The notes under the pieces are model-generated. The model did not search any database and had not been told where the DNA came from. It saw nothing but the letters and a program-made list of their open reading frames with translations. Shown here piece after piece: positions 1 through 12,500 of a stretch of DNA of 64,000 bases. How positions within the stretch are numbered: the stretch's first letter is position 1; every line of letters starts with the position of its first letter. The DNA lies in assembly GCA_946699065.1 (NCBI GenBank), contig CAMPDV010001587.1, forward strand, positions 37,255 to 101,254. The letters are read 5' to 3'. Source of the stretch: Loxodes magnus (lineage: Eukaryota; Ciliophora; Karyorelictea; Loxodida; Loxodidae). The position numbers were made by a program, and so were the translations under genes.

Positions 1-26
1 TAAGAAAAGTGAATAAGAAAAGCAAG
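1..26 (+). repeat. 13-bp internal direct subrepeat within the monomer
   Basis: TAAGAAAAG occurs at m1-9 and again at m14-22, a 13-base shift, and a degenerate third start (TAAAAG) follows at m27. The right part of the monomer has a separate 16-base similarity: AAGTTT at m60-65 and m76-81. The AAGAA at m84-88 matches m2-6 of the next unit. These internal echoes suggest the 100-bp unit grew from shorter A/G-rich repeats. They also provide the microhomologies at which the 18- and 16-base deletions occurred. Confidence 0.75.
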
Positions 27-38
27 TAAAAGAGTCTG

Positions 39-57
39 AAGATCAGTTTATGTATTT
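39..57 (+). other. Near-invariant monomer core (m39-m57), first copy
   Basis: This stretch, from the AAGATC after the m34-38 variable site through the TTTATGTATTT element, looks unchanged in nearly all 659 monomers. Substitutions recur on both sides (m1-11 and m34-38 to the left, m66-100 to the right). The only change I saw reaching the core is at 47,396-47,397 (m57 and m58). None of the three recurrent deletions touches it. It could be the binding site of a satellite-binding protein, or simply a region free of the short repeats that drive deletion. The conservation is observed by eye; the function is inference. Confidence 0.6.
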
Positions 58-1528
58 GAAAGTTTTAAGAACTAGAAGTTTAAAAGAATGATAAGATTTC
101 TAAGAAAAGTGAATAAGAAAAGCAAGTAAAAGAATCTGAAGATCAGTTTATGTATTTGAAAGTTTTAAGAACTAGAAGTTTAAAAGAATGATAAGATTTC
201 TAAGAAAAGTGAATAAGAAAAGCAAGTAAAAGAGTCTGAAGATCAGTTTATGTATTTGAAAGTTTTAAGAACTAGAAGTTTAAAAGAATGATAAGATTTC
301 TAAGAAAAGTGAATAAGAAAAGCAAGTAAAAGAGTATGAAGATCAGTTTATGTATTTGAAAGTTTTAAGAACTAGAAGTTTAAAAGAAAAGTGAATAAGA
401 AAAGCAAGTAAAAGAGTCTGAAGATCAGTTTATGTATTTGAAAGTTTTAAGAACTAGAAGTTTAAAAGAATGATAAGATTTCTAAGAAAAGTGAATAAGA
501 AAAGCAAGTAAAAGAGTCTGAAGATCAGTTTATGTATTTGAAAGTTTTAAGAACTAGAAGTTTAAAAGAATGATAAGATTTCTAAGAAAAGTGAATAAGA
601 AAAGCAAGTAAAAGAGTCTGAAGATCAGTTTATGTATTTGAAAGTTTTAAGAACTAGAAGTTTAAAAGAATGATAAGATTTCTAAGAAAAGTCAATAAGA
701 AAAGCAAGTAAAAGAGTATGAAGATCAGTTTATGTATTTGAAAGTTTTAAGAACTAGAAGTTTAAAAGAAAAGTGAATAAGAAAAGCAAGTAAAAGAGTC
801 TGAAGATCAGTTTATGTATTTGAAAGTTTTAAGAACTAGAAGTTTAAAAGAATGATAAGATTTCTAAGAAAAGTCAATAAGAAAAGCAAGTAAAAGAGTC
901 TGAAGATCAGTTTATGTATTTGAAAGTTTTAAGAACTAGAAGTTTAAAAGAATGATAAGATTTCTAAGAAAAGTGAATAAGAAAAGCAAGTAAAAGAGTC
1001 TGAAGATCAGTTTATGTATTTGAAAGTTTTAAGAACTAGAAGTTTAAAAGAATGATAAGATTTCTAAGAAAAGTCAATAAGAAAAGCAAGTAAAAGAGTA
1101 TGAAGATCAGTTTATGTATTTGAAAGTTTTAAGAACTAGAAGTTTAAAAGAAAAGTGAATAAGAAAAGCAAGTAAAAGAGTCTGAAGATCAGTTTATGTA
1201 TTTGAAAGTTTTAAGAACTAGAAGTTTAAAAGAATGATAAGATTTCTAAGAAAAGTCAATAAGAAAAGCAAGTAAAAGAGTCTGAAGATCAGTTTATGTA
1301 TTTGAAAGTTTTAAGAACTAGAAGTTTAAAAGAATGATAAGATTTCTAAGAAAAGTGAATAAGAAAAGCAAGTAAAAGAGTCTGAAGATCAGTTTATGTA
1401 TTTGAAAGTTTTAAGAACTAGAAGTTTAAAAGAATGATAAGATTTCTAAGAAAAGTGAATAAGAAAAGCAAGTAAAAGAGTATGAAGATCAGTTTATGTA
1501 TTTGAAAGTTTTAAGAACTAGAAGTTTA

Positions 1529-3177
1529 AAAGAAAAGTGAATAAGAAAAGCAAGTAAAAGAGTCTGAAGATCAGTTTATGTATTTGAAAGTTTTAAGAAC
1601 TAGAAGTTTAAAAGAATGATAAGATTTCTAAGAAAAGTGAATAAGAAAAGCAAGTAAAAGAGTCTGAAGATCAGTTTATGTATTTGAAAGTTTTAAGAAC
1701 TAGATAAGATTTCTAAGAAAAGTGAATAAGAAAAGCAAGTAAAAGAGTCTGAAGATCAGTTTATGTATTTGAAAGTTTTAAGAACTAGAAGTTTAAAAGA
1801 ATGATAAGATTTCTAAGAAAAGTCAATAAGAAAAGCAAGTAAAAGAGTCTGAAGATCAGTTTATGTATTTGAAAGTTTTAAGAACTAGAAGTTTAAAAGA
1901 ATGATAAGATTTAAAAGAAAAGTGAATAAGAAAAGCAAGTAAAAGAGTCTGAAGATCAGTTTATGTATTTGAAAGTTTTAAGAACTAGAAGTTTAAAAGA
2001 ATGATAAGATTTCTAAGAAAAGTGAATAAGAAAAGCAAGTAAAAGAGTCTGAAGATCAGTTTATGTATTTGAAAGTTTTAAGAACTAGAAGTTTAAAAGA
2101 ATGATAAGATTTCTAAGAAAAGTGAATAAGAAAAGCAAGTAAAAGAATCTGAAGATCAGTTTATGTATTTGAAAGTTTTAAGAACTAGAAGTTTAAAAGA
2201 ATGATAAGATTTCTAAGAAAAGTGAATAAGAAAAGCAAGTAAAAGAGTCTGAAGATCAGTTTATGTATTTGAAAGTTTTAAGAACTAGAAGTTTAAAAGA
2301 ATGATAAGATTTCTAAGAAAAGTCAATAAGAAAAGCAAGTAAAAGAGTCTGAAGATCAGTTTATGTATTTGAAAGTTTTAAGAACTAGAAGTTTAAAAGA
2401 ATGATAAGATTTCTAAGAAAAGTGAATAAGAAAAGCAAGTAAAAGAGTCTGAAGATCAGTTTATGTATTTGAAAGTTTTAAGAACTAGAAGTTTAAAAGA
2501 ATGATAAGATTTCTAAGAAAAGTCAATAAGAAAAGCAAGTAAAAGAGTATGAAGATCAGTTTATGTATTTGAAAGTTTTAAGAACTAGAAGTTTAAAAGA
2601 AAAGTGAATAAGAAAAGCAAGTAAAAGAGTCTGAAGATCAGTTTATGTATTTGAAAGTTTTAAGAACTAGAAGTTTAAAAGAATGATAAGATTTCTAAGA
2701 AAAGTCAATAAGAAAAGCAAGTAAAAGAGTCTGAAGATCAGTTTATGTATTTGAAAGTTTTAAGAACTAGAAGTTTAAAAGAATGATAAGATTTCTAAGA
2801 AAAGTGAATAAGAAAAGCAAGTAAAAGAGTCTGAAGATCAGTTTATGTATTTGAAAGTTTTAAGAACTAGAAGTTTAAAAGAATGATAAGATTTCTAAGA
2901 AAAGTGAATAAGAAAAGCAAGTAAAAGAGTCTGAAGATCAGTTTATGTATTTGAAAGTTTTAAGAACTAGAAGTTTAAAAGAATGATAAGATTTCTAAGA
3001 AAAGTGAATAAGAAAAGCAAGTAAAAGAGTCTGAAGATCAGTTTATGTATTTGAAAGTTTTAAGAACTAGAAGTTTAAAAGAATGATAAGATTTCTAAGA
3101 AAAGTCAATAAGAAAAGCAAGTAAAAGAGTATGAAGATCAGTTTATGTATTTGAAAGTTTTAAGAACTAGAAGTTTA
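1529..3177 (+). repeat. Mixed-order satellite, 11-mer plus 6-mer
   Basis: Seventeen monomers bounded by D18 junctions: an 11-mer of 1,067 bp (1529-2595, one D15 near 1,703 and one D18) and a 6-mer of 582 bp (2596-3177). The monomer junction at 1,913-1,914 carries a private CT to AA change (m100 and m1). This makes it look like the D18 junction (TTTAAAAGAAAAG) although no bases are missing. An A34 monomer starts at 2114. No gene or unique DNA. Confidence 0.85.
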
Positions 3178-6100
3178 AAAGAAAAGTGAATAAGAAAAGC
3201 AAGTAAAAGAGTCTGAAGATCAGTTTATGTATTTGAAAGTTTTAAGAACTAGAAGTTTAAAAGAATGATAAGATTTCTAAGAAAAGTCAATAAGAAAAGC
3301 AAGTAAAAGAGTCTGAAGATCAGTTTATGTATTTGAAAGTTTTAAGAACTAGAAGTTTAAAAGAATGATAAGATTTCTAAGAAAAGTGAATAAGAAAAGC
3401 AAGTAAAAGAGTCTGAAGATCAGTTTATGTATTTGAAAGTTTTAAGAACTAGAAGTTTAAAAGAATGATAAGATTTCTAAGAAAAGTCAATAAGAAAAGC
3501 AAGTAAAAGAGTATGAAGATCAGTTTATGTATTTGAAAGTTTTAAGAACTAGAAGTTTAAAAGAAAAGTGAATAAGAAAAGCAAGTAAAAGAGTCTGAAG
3601 ATCAGTTTATGTATTTGAAAGTTTTAAGAACTAGAAGTTTAAAAGAATGATAAGATTTCTAAGAAAAGTCAATAAGAAAAGCAAGTAAAAGAGTCTGAAG
3701 ATCAGTTTATGTATTTGAAAGTTTTAAGAACTAGATAAGATTTCTAAGAAAAGTGAATAAGAAAAGCAAGTAAAAGAGTCTGAAGATCAGTTTATGTATT
3801 TGAAAGTTTTAAGAACTAGAAGTTTAAAAGAATGATAAGATTTCTAAGAAAAGTGAATAAGAAAAGCAAGTAAAAGAGTCTGAAGATCAGTTTATGTATT
3901 TGAAAGTTTTAAGAACTAGAAGTTTAAAAGAATGATAAGATTTCTAAGAAAAGTGAATAAGAAAAGCAAGTAAAAGAGTCTGAAGATCAGTTTATGTATT
4001 TGAAAGTTTTAAGAACTAGAAGTTTAAAAGAATGATAAGATTTCTAAGAAAAGTGAATAAGAAAAGCAAGTAAAAGAGTCTGAAGATCAGTTTATGTATT
4101 TGAAAGTTTAAAAGAATGATAAGATTTCTAAGAAAAGTGAATAAGAAAAGCAAGTAAAAGAGTCTGAAGATCAGTTTATGTATTTGAAAGTTTTAAGAAC
4201 TAGAAGTTTAAAAGAATGATAAGATTTCTAAGAAAAGTCAATAAGAAAAGCAAGTAAAAGAGTCTAAAGATCAGTTTATGTATTTGAAAGTTTTAAGAAC
4301 TAGAAGTTTAAAAGAATGATAAGATTTCTAAGAAAAGTGAATAAGAAAAGCAAGTAAAAGAGTATGAAGATCAGTTTATGTATTTGAAAGTTTTAAGAAC
4401 TAGAAGTTTAAAAGAAAAGTGAATAAGAAAAGCAAGTAAAAGAGTCTGAAGATCAGTTTATGTATTTGAAAGTTTTAAGAACTAGAAGTTTAAAAGAATG
4501 ATAAGATTTCTAAGAAAAGTGAATAAGAAAAGCAAGTAAAAGAGTCTGAAGATCAGTTTATGTATTTGAAAGTTTTAAGAACTAGATAAGATTTCTAAGA
4601 AAAGTGAATAAGAAAAGCAAGTAAAAGAGTCTGAAGATCAGTTTATGTATTTGAAAGTTTTAAGAACTAGAAGTTTAAAAGAATGATAAGATTTCTAAGA
4701 AAAGTGAATAAGAAAAGCAAGTAAAAGAGTCTGAAGATCAGTTTATGTATTTGAAAGTTTTAAGAACTAGAAGTTTAAAAGAATGATAAGATTTCTAAGA
4801 AAAGTGAATAAGAAAAGCAAGTAAAAGAGTCTGAAGATCAGTTTATGTATTTGAAAGTTTTAAGAACTAGAAGTTTAAAAGAATGATAAGATTTCTAAGA
4901 AAAGTGAATAAGAAAAGCAAGTAAAAGAGTCTGAAGATCAGTTTATGTATTTGAAAGTTTAAAAGAATGATAAGATTTCTAAGAAAAGTGAATAAGAAAA
5001 GCAAGTAAAAGAGTCTGAAGATCAGTTTATGTATTTGAAAGTTTTAAGAACTAGAAGTTTAAAAGAATGATAAGATTTCTAAGAAAAGTCAATAAGAAAA
5101 GCAAGTAAAAGAGTATGAAGATCAGTTTATGTATTTGAAAGTTTTAAGAACTAGAAGTTTAAAAGAAAAGTGAATAAGAAAAGCAAGTAAAAGAGTCTGA
5201 AGATCAGTTTATGTATTTGAAAGTTTTAAGAACTAGAAGTTTAAAAGAATGATAAGATTTCTAAGAAAAGTCAATAAGAAAAGCAAGTAAAAGAGTCTGA
5301 AGATCAGTTTATGTATTTGAAAGTTTTAAGAACTAGAAGTTTAAAAGAATGATAAGATTTCTAAGAAAAGTCAATAAGAAAAGCAAGTAAAAGAGTCTAA
5401 AGATCAGTTTATGTATTTGAAAGTTTTAAGAACTAGAAGTTTAAAAGAATGATAAGATTTCTAAGAAAAGTGAATAAGAAAAGCAAGTAAAAGAGTATGA
5501 AGATCAGTTTATGTATTTGAAAGTTTTAAGAACTAGAAGTTTAAAAGAAAAGTGAATAAGAAAAGCAAGTAAAAGAGTCTGAAGATCAGTTTATGTATTT
5601 GAAAGTTTTAAGAACTAGAAGTTTAAAAGAATGATAAGATTTCTAAGAAAAGTCAATAAGAAAAGCAAGTAAAAGAGTCTGAAGATCAGTTTATGTATTT
5701 GAAAGTTTTAAGAACTAGATAAGATTTCTAAGAAAAGTGAATAAGAAAAGCAAGTAAAAGAGTCTGAAGATCAGTTTATGTATTTGAAAGTTTTAAGAAC
5801 TAGAAGTTTAAAAGAATGATAAGATTTCTAAGAAAAGTGAATAAGAAAAGCAAGTAAAAGAGTCTGAAGATCAGTTTATGTATTTGAAAGTTTTAAGAAC
5901 TAGAAGTTTAAAAGAATGATAAGATTTCTAAGAAAAGTGAATAAGAAAAGCAAGTAAAAGAGTCTGAAGATCAGTTTATGTATTTGAAAGTTTTAAGAAC
6001 TAGAAGTTTAAAAGAATGATAAGATTTCTAAGAAAAGTGAATAAGAAAAGCAAGTAAAAGAGTCTGAAGATCAGTTTATGTATTTGAAAGTTTAAAAGAA

Positions 6101-7244
6101 TGATAAGATTTCTAAGAAAAGTGAATAAGAAAAGCAAGTAAAAGAGTCTGAAGATCAGTTTATGTATTTGAAAGTTTTAAGAACTAGAAGTTTAAAAGAA
6201 TGATAAGATTTCTAAGAAAAGTGAATAAGAAAAGCAAGTAAAAGAGTCTGAAGATCAGTTTATGTATTTGAAAGTTTTAAGAACTAGAAGTTTAAAAGAA
6301 TGATAAGATTTCTAAGAAAAGTCAATAAGAAAAGCAAGTAAAAGAGTATGAAGATCAGTTTATGTATTTGAAAGTTTTAAGAACTAGAAGTTTAAAAGAA
6401 AAGTGAATAAGAAAAGCAAGTAAAAGAGTCTGAAGATCAGTTTATGTATTTGAAAGTTTTAAGAACTAGAAGTTTAAAAGAATGATAAGATTTCTAAGAA
6501 AAGTCAATAAGAAAAGCAAGTAAAAGAGTCTGAAGATCAGTTTATGTATTTGAAAGTTTTAAGAACTAGATAAGATTTCTAAGAAAAGTGAATAAGAAAA
6601 GCAAGTAAAAGAGTCTGAAGATCAGTTTATGTATTTGAAAGTTTTAAGAACTAGAAGTTTAAAAGAATGATAAGATTTCTAAGAAAAGTGAATAAGAAAA
6701 GCAAGTAAAAGAGTCTGAAGATCAGTTTATGTATTTGAAAGTTTTAAGAACTAGAAGTTTAAAAGAATGATAAGATTTCTAAGAAAAGTGAATAAGAAAA
6801 GCAAGTAAAAGAGTCTGAAGATCAGTTTATGTATTTGAAAGTTTTAAGAACTAGAAGTTTAAAAGAATGATAAGATTTCTAAGAAAAGTGAATAAGAAAA
6901 GCAAGTAAAAGAGTCTGAAGATCAGTTTATGTATTTGAAAGTTTAAAAGAATGATAAGATTTCTAAGAAAAGTGAATAAGAAAAGCAAGTAAAAGAGTCT
7001 GAAGATCAGTTTATGTATTTGAAAGTTTTAAGAACTAGAAGTTTAAAAGAATGATAAGATTTCTAAGAAAAGTCAATAAGAAAAGCAAGTAAAAGAGTCT
7101 AAAGATCAGTTTATGTATTTGAAAGTTTTAAGAACTAGAAGTTTAAAAGAATGATAAGATTTCTAAGAAAAGTGAATAAGAAAAGCAAGTAAAAGAGTAT
7201 GAAGATCAGTTTATGTATTTGAAAGTTTTAAGAACTAGAAGTTT
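3178..7244 (+). repeat. 851-bp 9-mer blocks within a 1,984-bp duplication
   Basis: After one tetramer (3178-3559), D15 junctions (first base of CTAGAT) fall at 3,731, 4,582, 5,715 and 6,566, spaced 851, 1,133 and 851. The 851-bp block is a 9-mer with one D15, one D16 and one D18 (900-49). The 1,133-bp block is a 12-mer with one extra D18 (1,200-67). The pair repeats with offset 1,984 (21 monomers). Each D15 is followed 378 bases later by a D16 (ends at 4,109 and equivalents). A38 monomers occur near 4,265, 5,399 and 7,101. Copies are not base-identical: m11 G/C and A38 differ between them. Confidence 0.88.
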
Positions 7245-9549
7245 AAAAGAAAAGTGAATAAGAAAAGCAAGTAAAAGAGTCTGAAGATCAGTTTATGTAT
7301 TTGAAAGTTTTAAGAACTAGAAGTTTAAAAGAATGATAAGATTTCTAAGAAAAGTCAATAAGAAAAGCAAGTAAAAGAGTCTGAAGATCAGTTTATGTAT
7401 TTGAAAGTTTTAAGAACTAGAAGTTTAAAAGAATGATAAGATTTCTAAGAAAAGTCAATAAGAAAAGCAAGTAAAAGAGTCTGAAGATCAGTTTATGTAT
7501 TTGAAAGTTTTAAGAACTAGAAGTTTAAAAGAATGATAAGATTTCTAAGAAAAGTGAATAAGAAAAGCAAGTAAAAGAGTCTGAAGATCAGTTTATGTAT
7601 TTGAAAGTTTAAAAGAATGATAAGATTTCTAAGAAAAGTGAATAAGAAAAGCAAGTAAAAGAGTCTGAAGATCAGTTTATGTATTTGAAAGTTTTAAGAA
7701 CTAGAAGTTTAAAAGAATGATAAGATTTCTAAGAAAAGTGAATAAGAAAAGCAAGTAAAAGAGTCTGAAGATCAGTTTATGTATTTGAAAGTTTTAAGAA
7801 CTAGAAGTTTAAAAGAATGATAAGATTTCTAAGAAAAGTGAATAAGAAAAGCAAGTAAAAGATTCTGAAGATCAGTTTATGTATTTGAAAGTTTTAAGAA
7901 CTAGAAGTTTAAAAGAATGATAAGATTTCTAAGAAAAGTCAATAAGAAAAGCAAGTAAAAGAGTCTGAAGATCAGTTTATGTATTTGAAAGTTTTAAGAA
8001 CTAGAAGTTTAAAAGAATGATAAGATTTCTAAGAAAAGTGAATAAGAAAAGCAAGTAAAAGAGTCTGAAGATCAGTTTATGTATTTGAAAGTTTTAAGAA
8101 CTAGAAGTTTAAAAGAATGATAAGATTTCTAAGAAAAGTGAATAAGAAAAGCAAGTAAAAGAGTCTGAAGATCAGTTTATGTATTTGAAAGTTTTAAGAA
8201 CTAGAAGTTTAAAAGAATGATAAGATTTCTAAGAAAAGTGAATAAGAAAAGCAAGTAAAAGAGTATGAAGATCAGTTTATGTATTTGAAAGTTTTAAGAA
8301 CTAGAAGTTTAAAAGAAAAGTGAATAAGAAAAGCAAGTAAAAGAGTCTGAAGATCAGTTTATGTATTTGAAAGTTTTAAGAACTAGAAGTTTAAAAGAAT
8401 GATAAGATTTCTAAGAAAAGTGAATAAGAAAAGCAAGTAAAAGAGTCTGAAGATCAGTTTATGTATTTGAAAGTTTTAAGAACTAGAAGTTTAAAAGAAT
8501 GATAAGATTTCTAAGAAAAGTGAATAAGAAAAGCAAGTAAAAGAGTCTGAAGATCAGTTTATGTATTTGAAAGTTTTAAGAACTAGAAGTTTAAAAGAAT
8601 GATAAGATTTCTAAGAAAAGTGAATAAGAAAAGCAAGTAAAAGAGTCTGAAGATCAGTTTATGTATTTGAAAGTTTTAAGAACTAGAAGTTTAAAAGAAT
8701 GATAAGATTTCTAAGAAAAGTGAATAAGAAAAGCAAGTAAAAGAGTATGAAGATCAGTTTATGTATTTGAAAGTTTTAAGAACTAGAAGTTTAAAAGAAA
8801 AGTGAATAAGAAAAGCAAGTAAAAGAGTCTGAAGATCAGTTTATGTATTTGAAAGTTTTAAGAACTAGAAGTTTAAAAGAATGATAAGATTTCTAAGAAA
8901 AGTGAATAAGAAAAGCAAGTAAAAGAGTCTGAAGATCAGTTTATGTATTTGAAAGTTTTAAGAACTAGAAGTTTAAAAGAATGATAAGATTTCTAAGAAA
9001 AGTGAATAAGAAAAGCAAGTAAAAGAGTCTGAAGATCAGTTTATGTATTTGAAAGTTTTAAGAACTAGAAGTTTAAAAGAATGATAAGATTTCTAAGAAA
9101 AGTGAATAAGAAAAGCAAGTAAAAGAGTCTGAAGATCAGTTTATGTATTTGAAAGTTTTAAGAACTAGAAGTTTAAAAGAATGATAAGATTTCTAAGAAA
9201 AGTGAATAAGAAAAGCAAGTAAAAGAGTCTGAAGATCAGTTTATGTATTTGAAAGTTTTAAGAACTAGAAGTTTAAAAGAATGATAAGATTTCTAAGAAA
9301 AGTGAATAAGAAAAGCAAGTAAAAGAGTCTGAAGATCAGTTTATGTATTTGAAAGTTTAAAAGAATGATAAGATTTCTAAGAAAAGTGAATAAGAAAAGC
9401 AAGTAAAAGAGTCTGAAGATCAGTTTATGTATTTGAAAGTTTTAAGAACTAGAAGTTTAAAAGAATGATAAGATTTCTAAGAAAAGTGAATAAGAAAAGC
9501 AAGTAAAAGAGTCTGAAGATCAGTTTATGTATTTGAAAGTTTTAAGAAC
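7245..9549 (+). repeat. Mixed-order satellite, 11-mer, 5-mer and 8-mer
   Basis: D18 junctions at 7,245, 8,311 and 8,793 delimit an 11-mer of 1,066 bp (with D16 near 7,606) and a 5-mer of 482 bp. About eight further monomers follow, with D16 near 9,356, up to the D15 at 9,549. A private G to T at 7,863 (m34) marks one monomer. From about 7,950 onward every monomer has G at m11, the start of a C11-free stretch lasting to 13,838. Confidence 0.85.
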
Positions 9550-12500
9550 TAGATAAGATTTCTAAGAAAAGTGAATAAGAAAAGCAAGTAAAAGAGTCTG
9601 AAGATCAGTTTATGTATTTGAAAGTTTTAAGAACTAGAAGTTTAAAAGAATGATAAGATTTCTAAGAAAAGTGAATAAGAAAAGCAAGTAAAAGAATCTG
9701 AAGATCAGTTTATGTATTTGAAAGTTTTAAGAACTAGAAGTTTAAAAGAATGATAAGATTTCTAAGAAAAGTGAATAAGAAAAGCAAGTAAAAGAGTCTG
9801 AAGATCAGTTTATGTATTTGAAAGTTTTAAGAACTAGAAGTTTAAAAGAATGATAAGATTTCTAAGAAAAGTGAATAAGAAAAGCAAGTAAAAGAGTCTG
9901 AAGATCAGTTTATGTATTTGAAAGTTTTAAGAACTAGATAAGATTTCTAAGAAAAGTGAATAAGAAAAGCAAGTAAAAGAGTCTGAAGATCAGTTTATGT
10001 ATTTGAAAGTTTTAAGAACTAGAAGTTTAAAAGAATGATAAGATTTCTAAGAAAAGTGAATAAGAAAAGCAAGTAAAAGAGTCTGAAGATCAGTTTATGT
10101 ATTTGAAAGTTTTAAGAACTAGAAGTTTAAAAGAATGATAAGATTTCTAAGAAAAGTGAATAAGAAAAGCAAGTAAAAGAGTCTGAAGATCAGTTTATGT
10201 ATTTGAAAGTTTTAAGAACTAGAAGTTTAAAAGAATGATAAGATTTCTAAGAAAAGTGAATAAGAAAAGCAAGTAAAAGAGTCTGAAGATCAGTTTATGT
10301 ATTTGAAAGTTTAAAAGAATGATAAGATTTCTAAGAAAAGTGAATAAGAAAAGCAAGTAAAAGAGTCTGAAGATCAGTTTATGTATTTGAAAGTTTTAAG
10401 AACTAGAAGTTTAAAAGAATGATAAGATTTCTAAGAAAAGTGAATAAGAAAAGCAAGTAAAAGAGTCTGAAGATCAGTTTATGTATTTGAAAGTTTTAAG
10501 AACTAGAAGTTTAAAAGAATGATAAGATTTCTAAGAAAAGTGAATAAGAAAAGCAAGTAAAAGAGTCTGAAGATCAGTTTATGTATTTGAAAGTTTTAAG
10601 AACTAGAAGTTTAAAAGAATGATAAGATTTCCAAGATAAATGAATAAGAAAAGCAAGTAAAAGAGTCTGAAGATCAGTTTATGTATTTGAAAGTTTTAAG
10701 AACTAGAAGTTTAAAAGAATGATAAGATTTCTAAGAAAAGTGAATAAGAAAAGCAAGTAAAAGAGTCTGAAGATCAGTTTATGTATTTGAAAGTTTTAAG
10801 AACTAGAAGTTTAAAAGAATGATAAGATTTCTAAGAAAAGTGAATAAGAAAAGCAAGTAAAAGAGTCTGAAGATCAGTTTATGTATTTGAAAGTTTTAAG
10901 AACTAGAAGTTTAAAAGAATGATAAGATTTCTAAGAAAAGTGAATAAGAAAAGCAAGTAAAAGAGTATGAAGATCAGTTTATGTATTTGAAAGTTTTAAG
11001 AACTAGAAGTTTAAAAGAAAAGTGAATAAGAAAAGCAAGTAAAAGAGTCTGAAGATCAGTTTATGTATTTGAAAGTTTTAAGAACTAGAAGTTTAAAAGA
11101 ATGATAAGATTTCTAAGAAAAGTGAATAAGAAAAGCAAGTAAAAGAGTCTGAAGATCAGTTTATGTATTTGAAAGTTTTAAGAACTAGAAGTTTAAAAGA
11201 ATGATAAGATTTCTAAGAAAAGTGAATAAGAAAAGCAAGTAAAAGAGTCTGAAGATCAGTTTATGTATTTGAAAGTTTTAAGAACTAGAAGTTTAAAAGA
11301 ATGATAAGATTTCTAAGAAAAGTGAATAAGAAAAGCAAGTAAAAGAGTATGAAGATCAGTTTATGTATTTGAAAGTTTTAAGAACTAGAAGTTTAAAAGA
11401 AAAGTGAATAAGAAAAGCAAGTAAAAGAGTCTGAAGATCAGTTTATGTATTTGAAAGTTTTAAGAACTAGAAGTTTAAAAGAATGATAAGATTTCTAAGA
11501 AAAGTGAATAAGAAAAGCAAGTAAAAGAGTCTGAAGATCAGTTTATGTATTTGAAAGTTTTAAGAACTAGAAGTTTAAAAGAATGATAAGATTTCTAAGA
11601 AAAGTGAATAAGAAAAGCAAGTAAAAGAGTCTGAAGATCAGTTTATGTATTTGAAAGTTTTAAGAACTAGAAGTTTAAAAGAATGATAAGATTTCTAAGA
11701 AAAGTGAATAAGAAAAGCAAGTAAAAGAGTCTGAAGATCAGTTTATGTATTTGAAAGTTTTAAGAACTAGAAGTTTAAAAGAATGATAAGATTTCTAAGA
11801 AAAGTGAATAAGAAAAGCAAGTAAAAGAGTATGAAGATCAGTTTATGTATTTGAAAGTTTTAAGAACTAGAAGTTTAAAAGAAAAGTGAATAAGAAAAGC
11901 AAGTAAAAGAGTCTGAAGATCAGTTTATGTATTTGAAAGTTTTAAGAACTAGAAGTTTAAAAGAATGATAAGATTTCTAAGAAAAGTGAATAAGAAAAGC
12001 AAGTAAAAGAGTCTGAAGATCAGTTTATGTATTTGAAAGTTTTAAGAACTAGAAGTTTAAAAGAATGATAAGATTTCTAAGAAAAGTGAATAAGAAAAGC
12101 AAGTAAAAGAATCTGAAGATCAGTTTATGTATTTGAAAGTTTTAAGAACTAGAAGTTTAAAAGAATGATAAGATTTCTAAGAAAAGTGAATTACAAAAGC
12201 AAGTAAAAGAGTCTGAAGATCAGTTTATGTATTTGAAAGTTTTAAGAACTAGAAGTTTAAAAGAATGATAAGATTTCTAAGAAAAGTGAATAAGAAAAGC
12301 AAGTAAAAGAGTCTGAAGATCAGTTTATGTATTTGAAAGTTTTAAGAACTAGATAAGATTTCTAAGAAAAGTGAATAAGAAAAGCAAGTAAAAGAGTCTG
12401 AAGATCAGTTTATGTATTTGAAAGTTTTAAGAACTAGAAGTTTAAAAGAATGATAAGATTTCTAAGAAAAGTGAATAAGAAAAGCAAGTAAAAGAGTCTG

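Larger units (their letters stand above)
1..100 (+). repeat. Representative consensus monomer (m1-m100)
   Basis: The first unit equals the commonest monomer and defines the coordinates used in this annotation. It holds 47 A, 20 G, 28 T and 5 C, so the + strand is 67% purine. Cytosines are at m23, m36, m44, m72 and m100, and none is followed by G. Short A runs (m5-8, m18-21, m28-31, m82-85) fill the 5' part and T runs (m47-49, m55-57, m63-66, m79-81, m97-99) the 3' part. GATC lies at m41-44 in every unit I read, so DpnII or MboI fragments of 100, 85, 84 and 82 bp are expected. GANTC (HinfI) at m32-36 is lost in A36 monomers. The phase is arbitrary: m1 is simply the first base of the window. 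Confidence 0.95.
1..1528 (+). repeat. Tetramer higher-order repeat, 382 bp x 4
   Basis: Four exact-length copies start at 1, 383, 765 and 1147. Each is three 100-bp monomers followed by one A36 monomer carrying D18 (82 bp). Copies differ at m11: reading each monomer, copy 1 is G G G G, copy 2 G G G C, copy 3 G C G C, copy 4 G C G G. Copy 1 also has A34 in its second monomer (101-200). The same tetramer recurs singly or in pairs further right, for example at 3178-3559, 5162-5543, 14010-14391, 16825-17206, and 22070-22833 (two copies). It appears to be the basal higher-order unit of the left half. Confidence 0.92.

Noticed and set aside
46-58. Yeast-type replication origin consensus or forkhead site in the TTTATGTATTT element
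   Set aside because: It has about two mismatches to the budding-yeast ARS core and one to the forkhead consensus; in 75% A+T DNA such near matches are expected by chance.
70-80. Hairpin or protein-binding palindrome AACT-AGA-AGTT
   Set aside because: The stem is only 4 bp with a 3-base loop and does not extend, too weak to call.
1913-1914. Additional D18 junction
   Set aside because: The sequence resembles the D18 junction, but no bases are missing; it is a CT to AA substitution.
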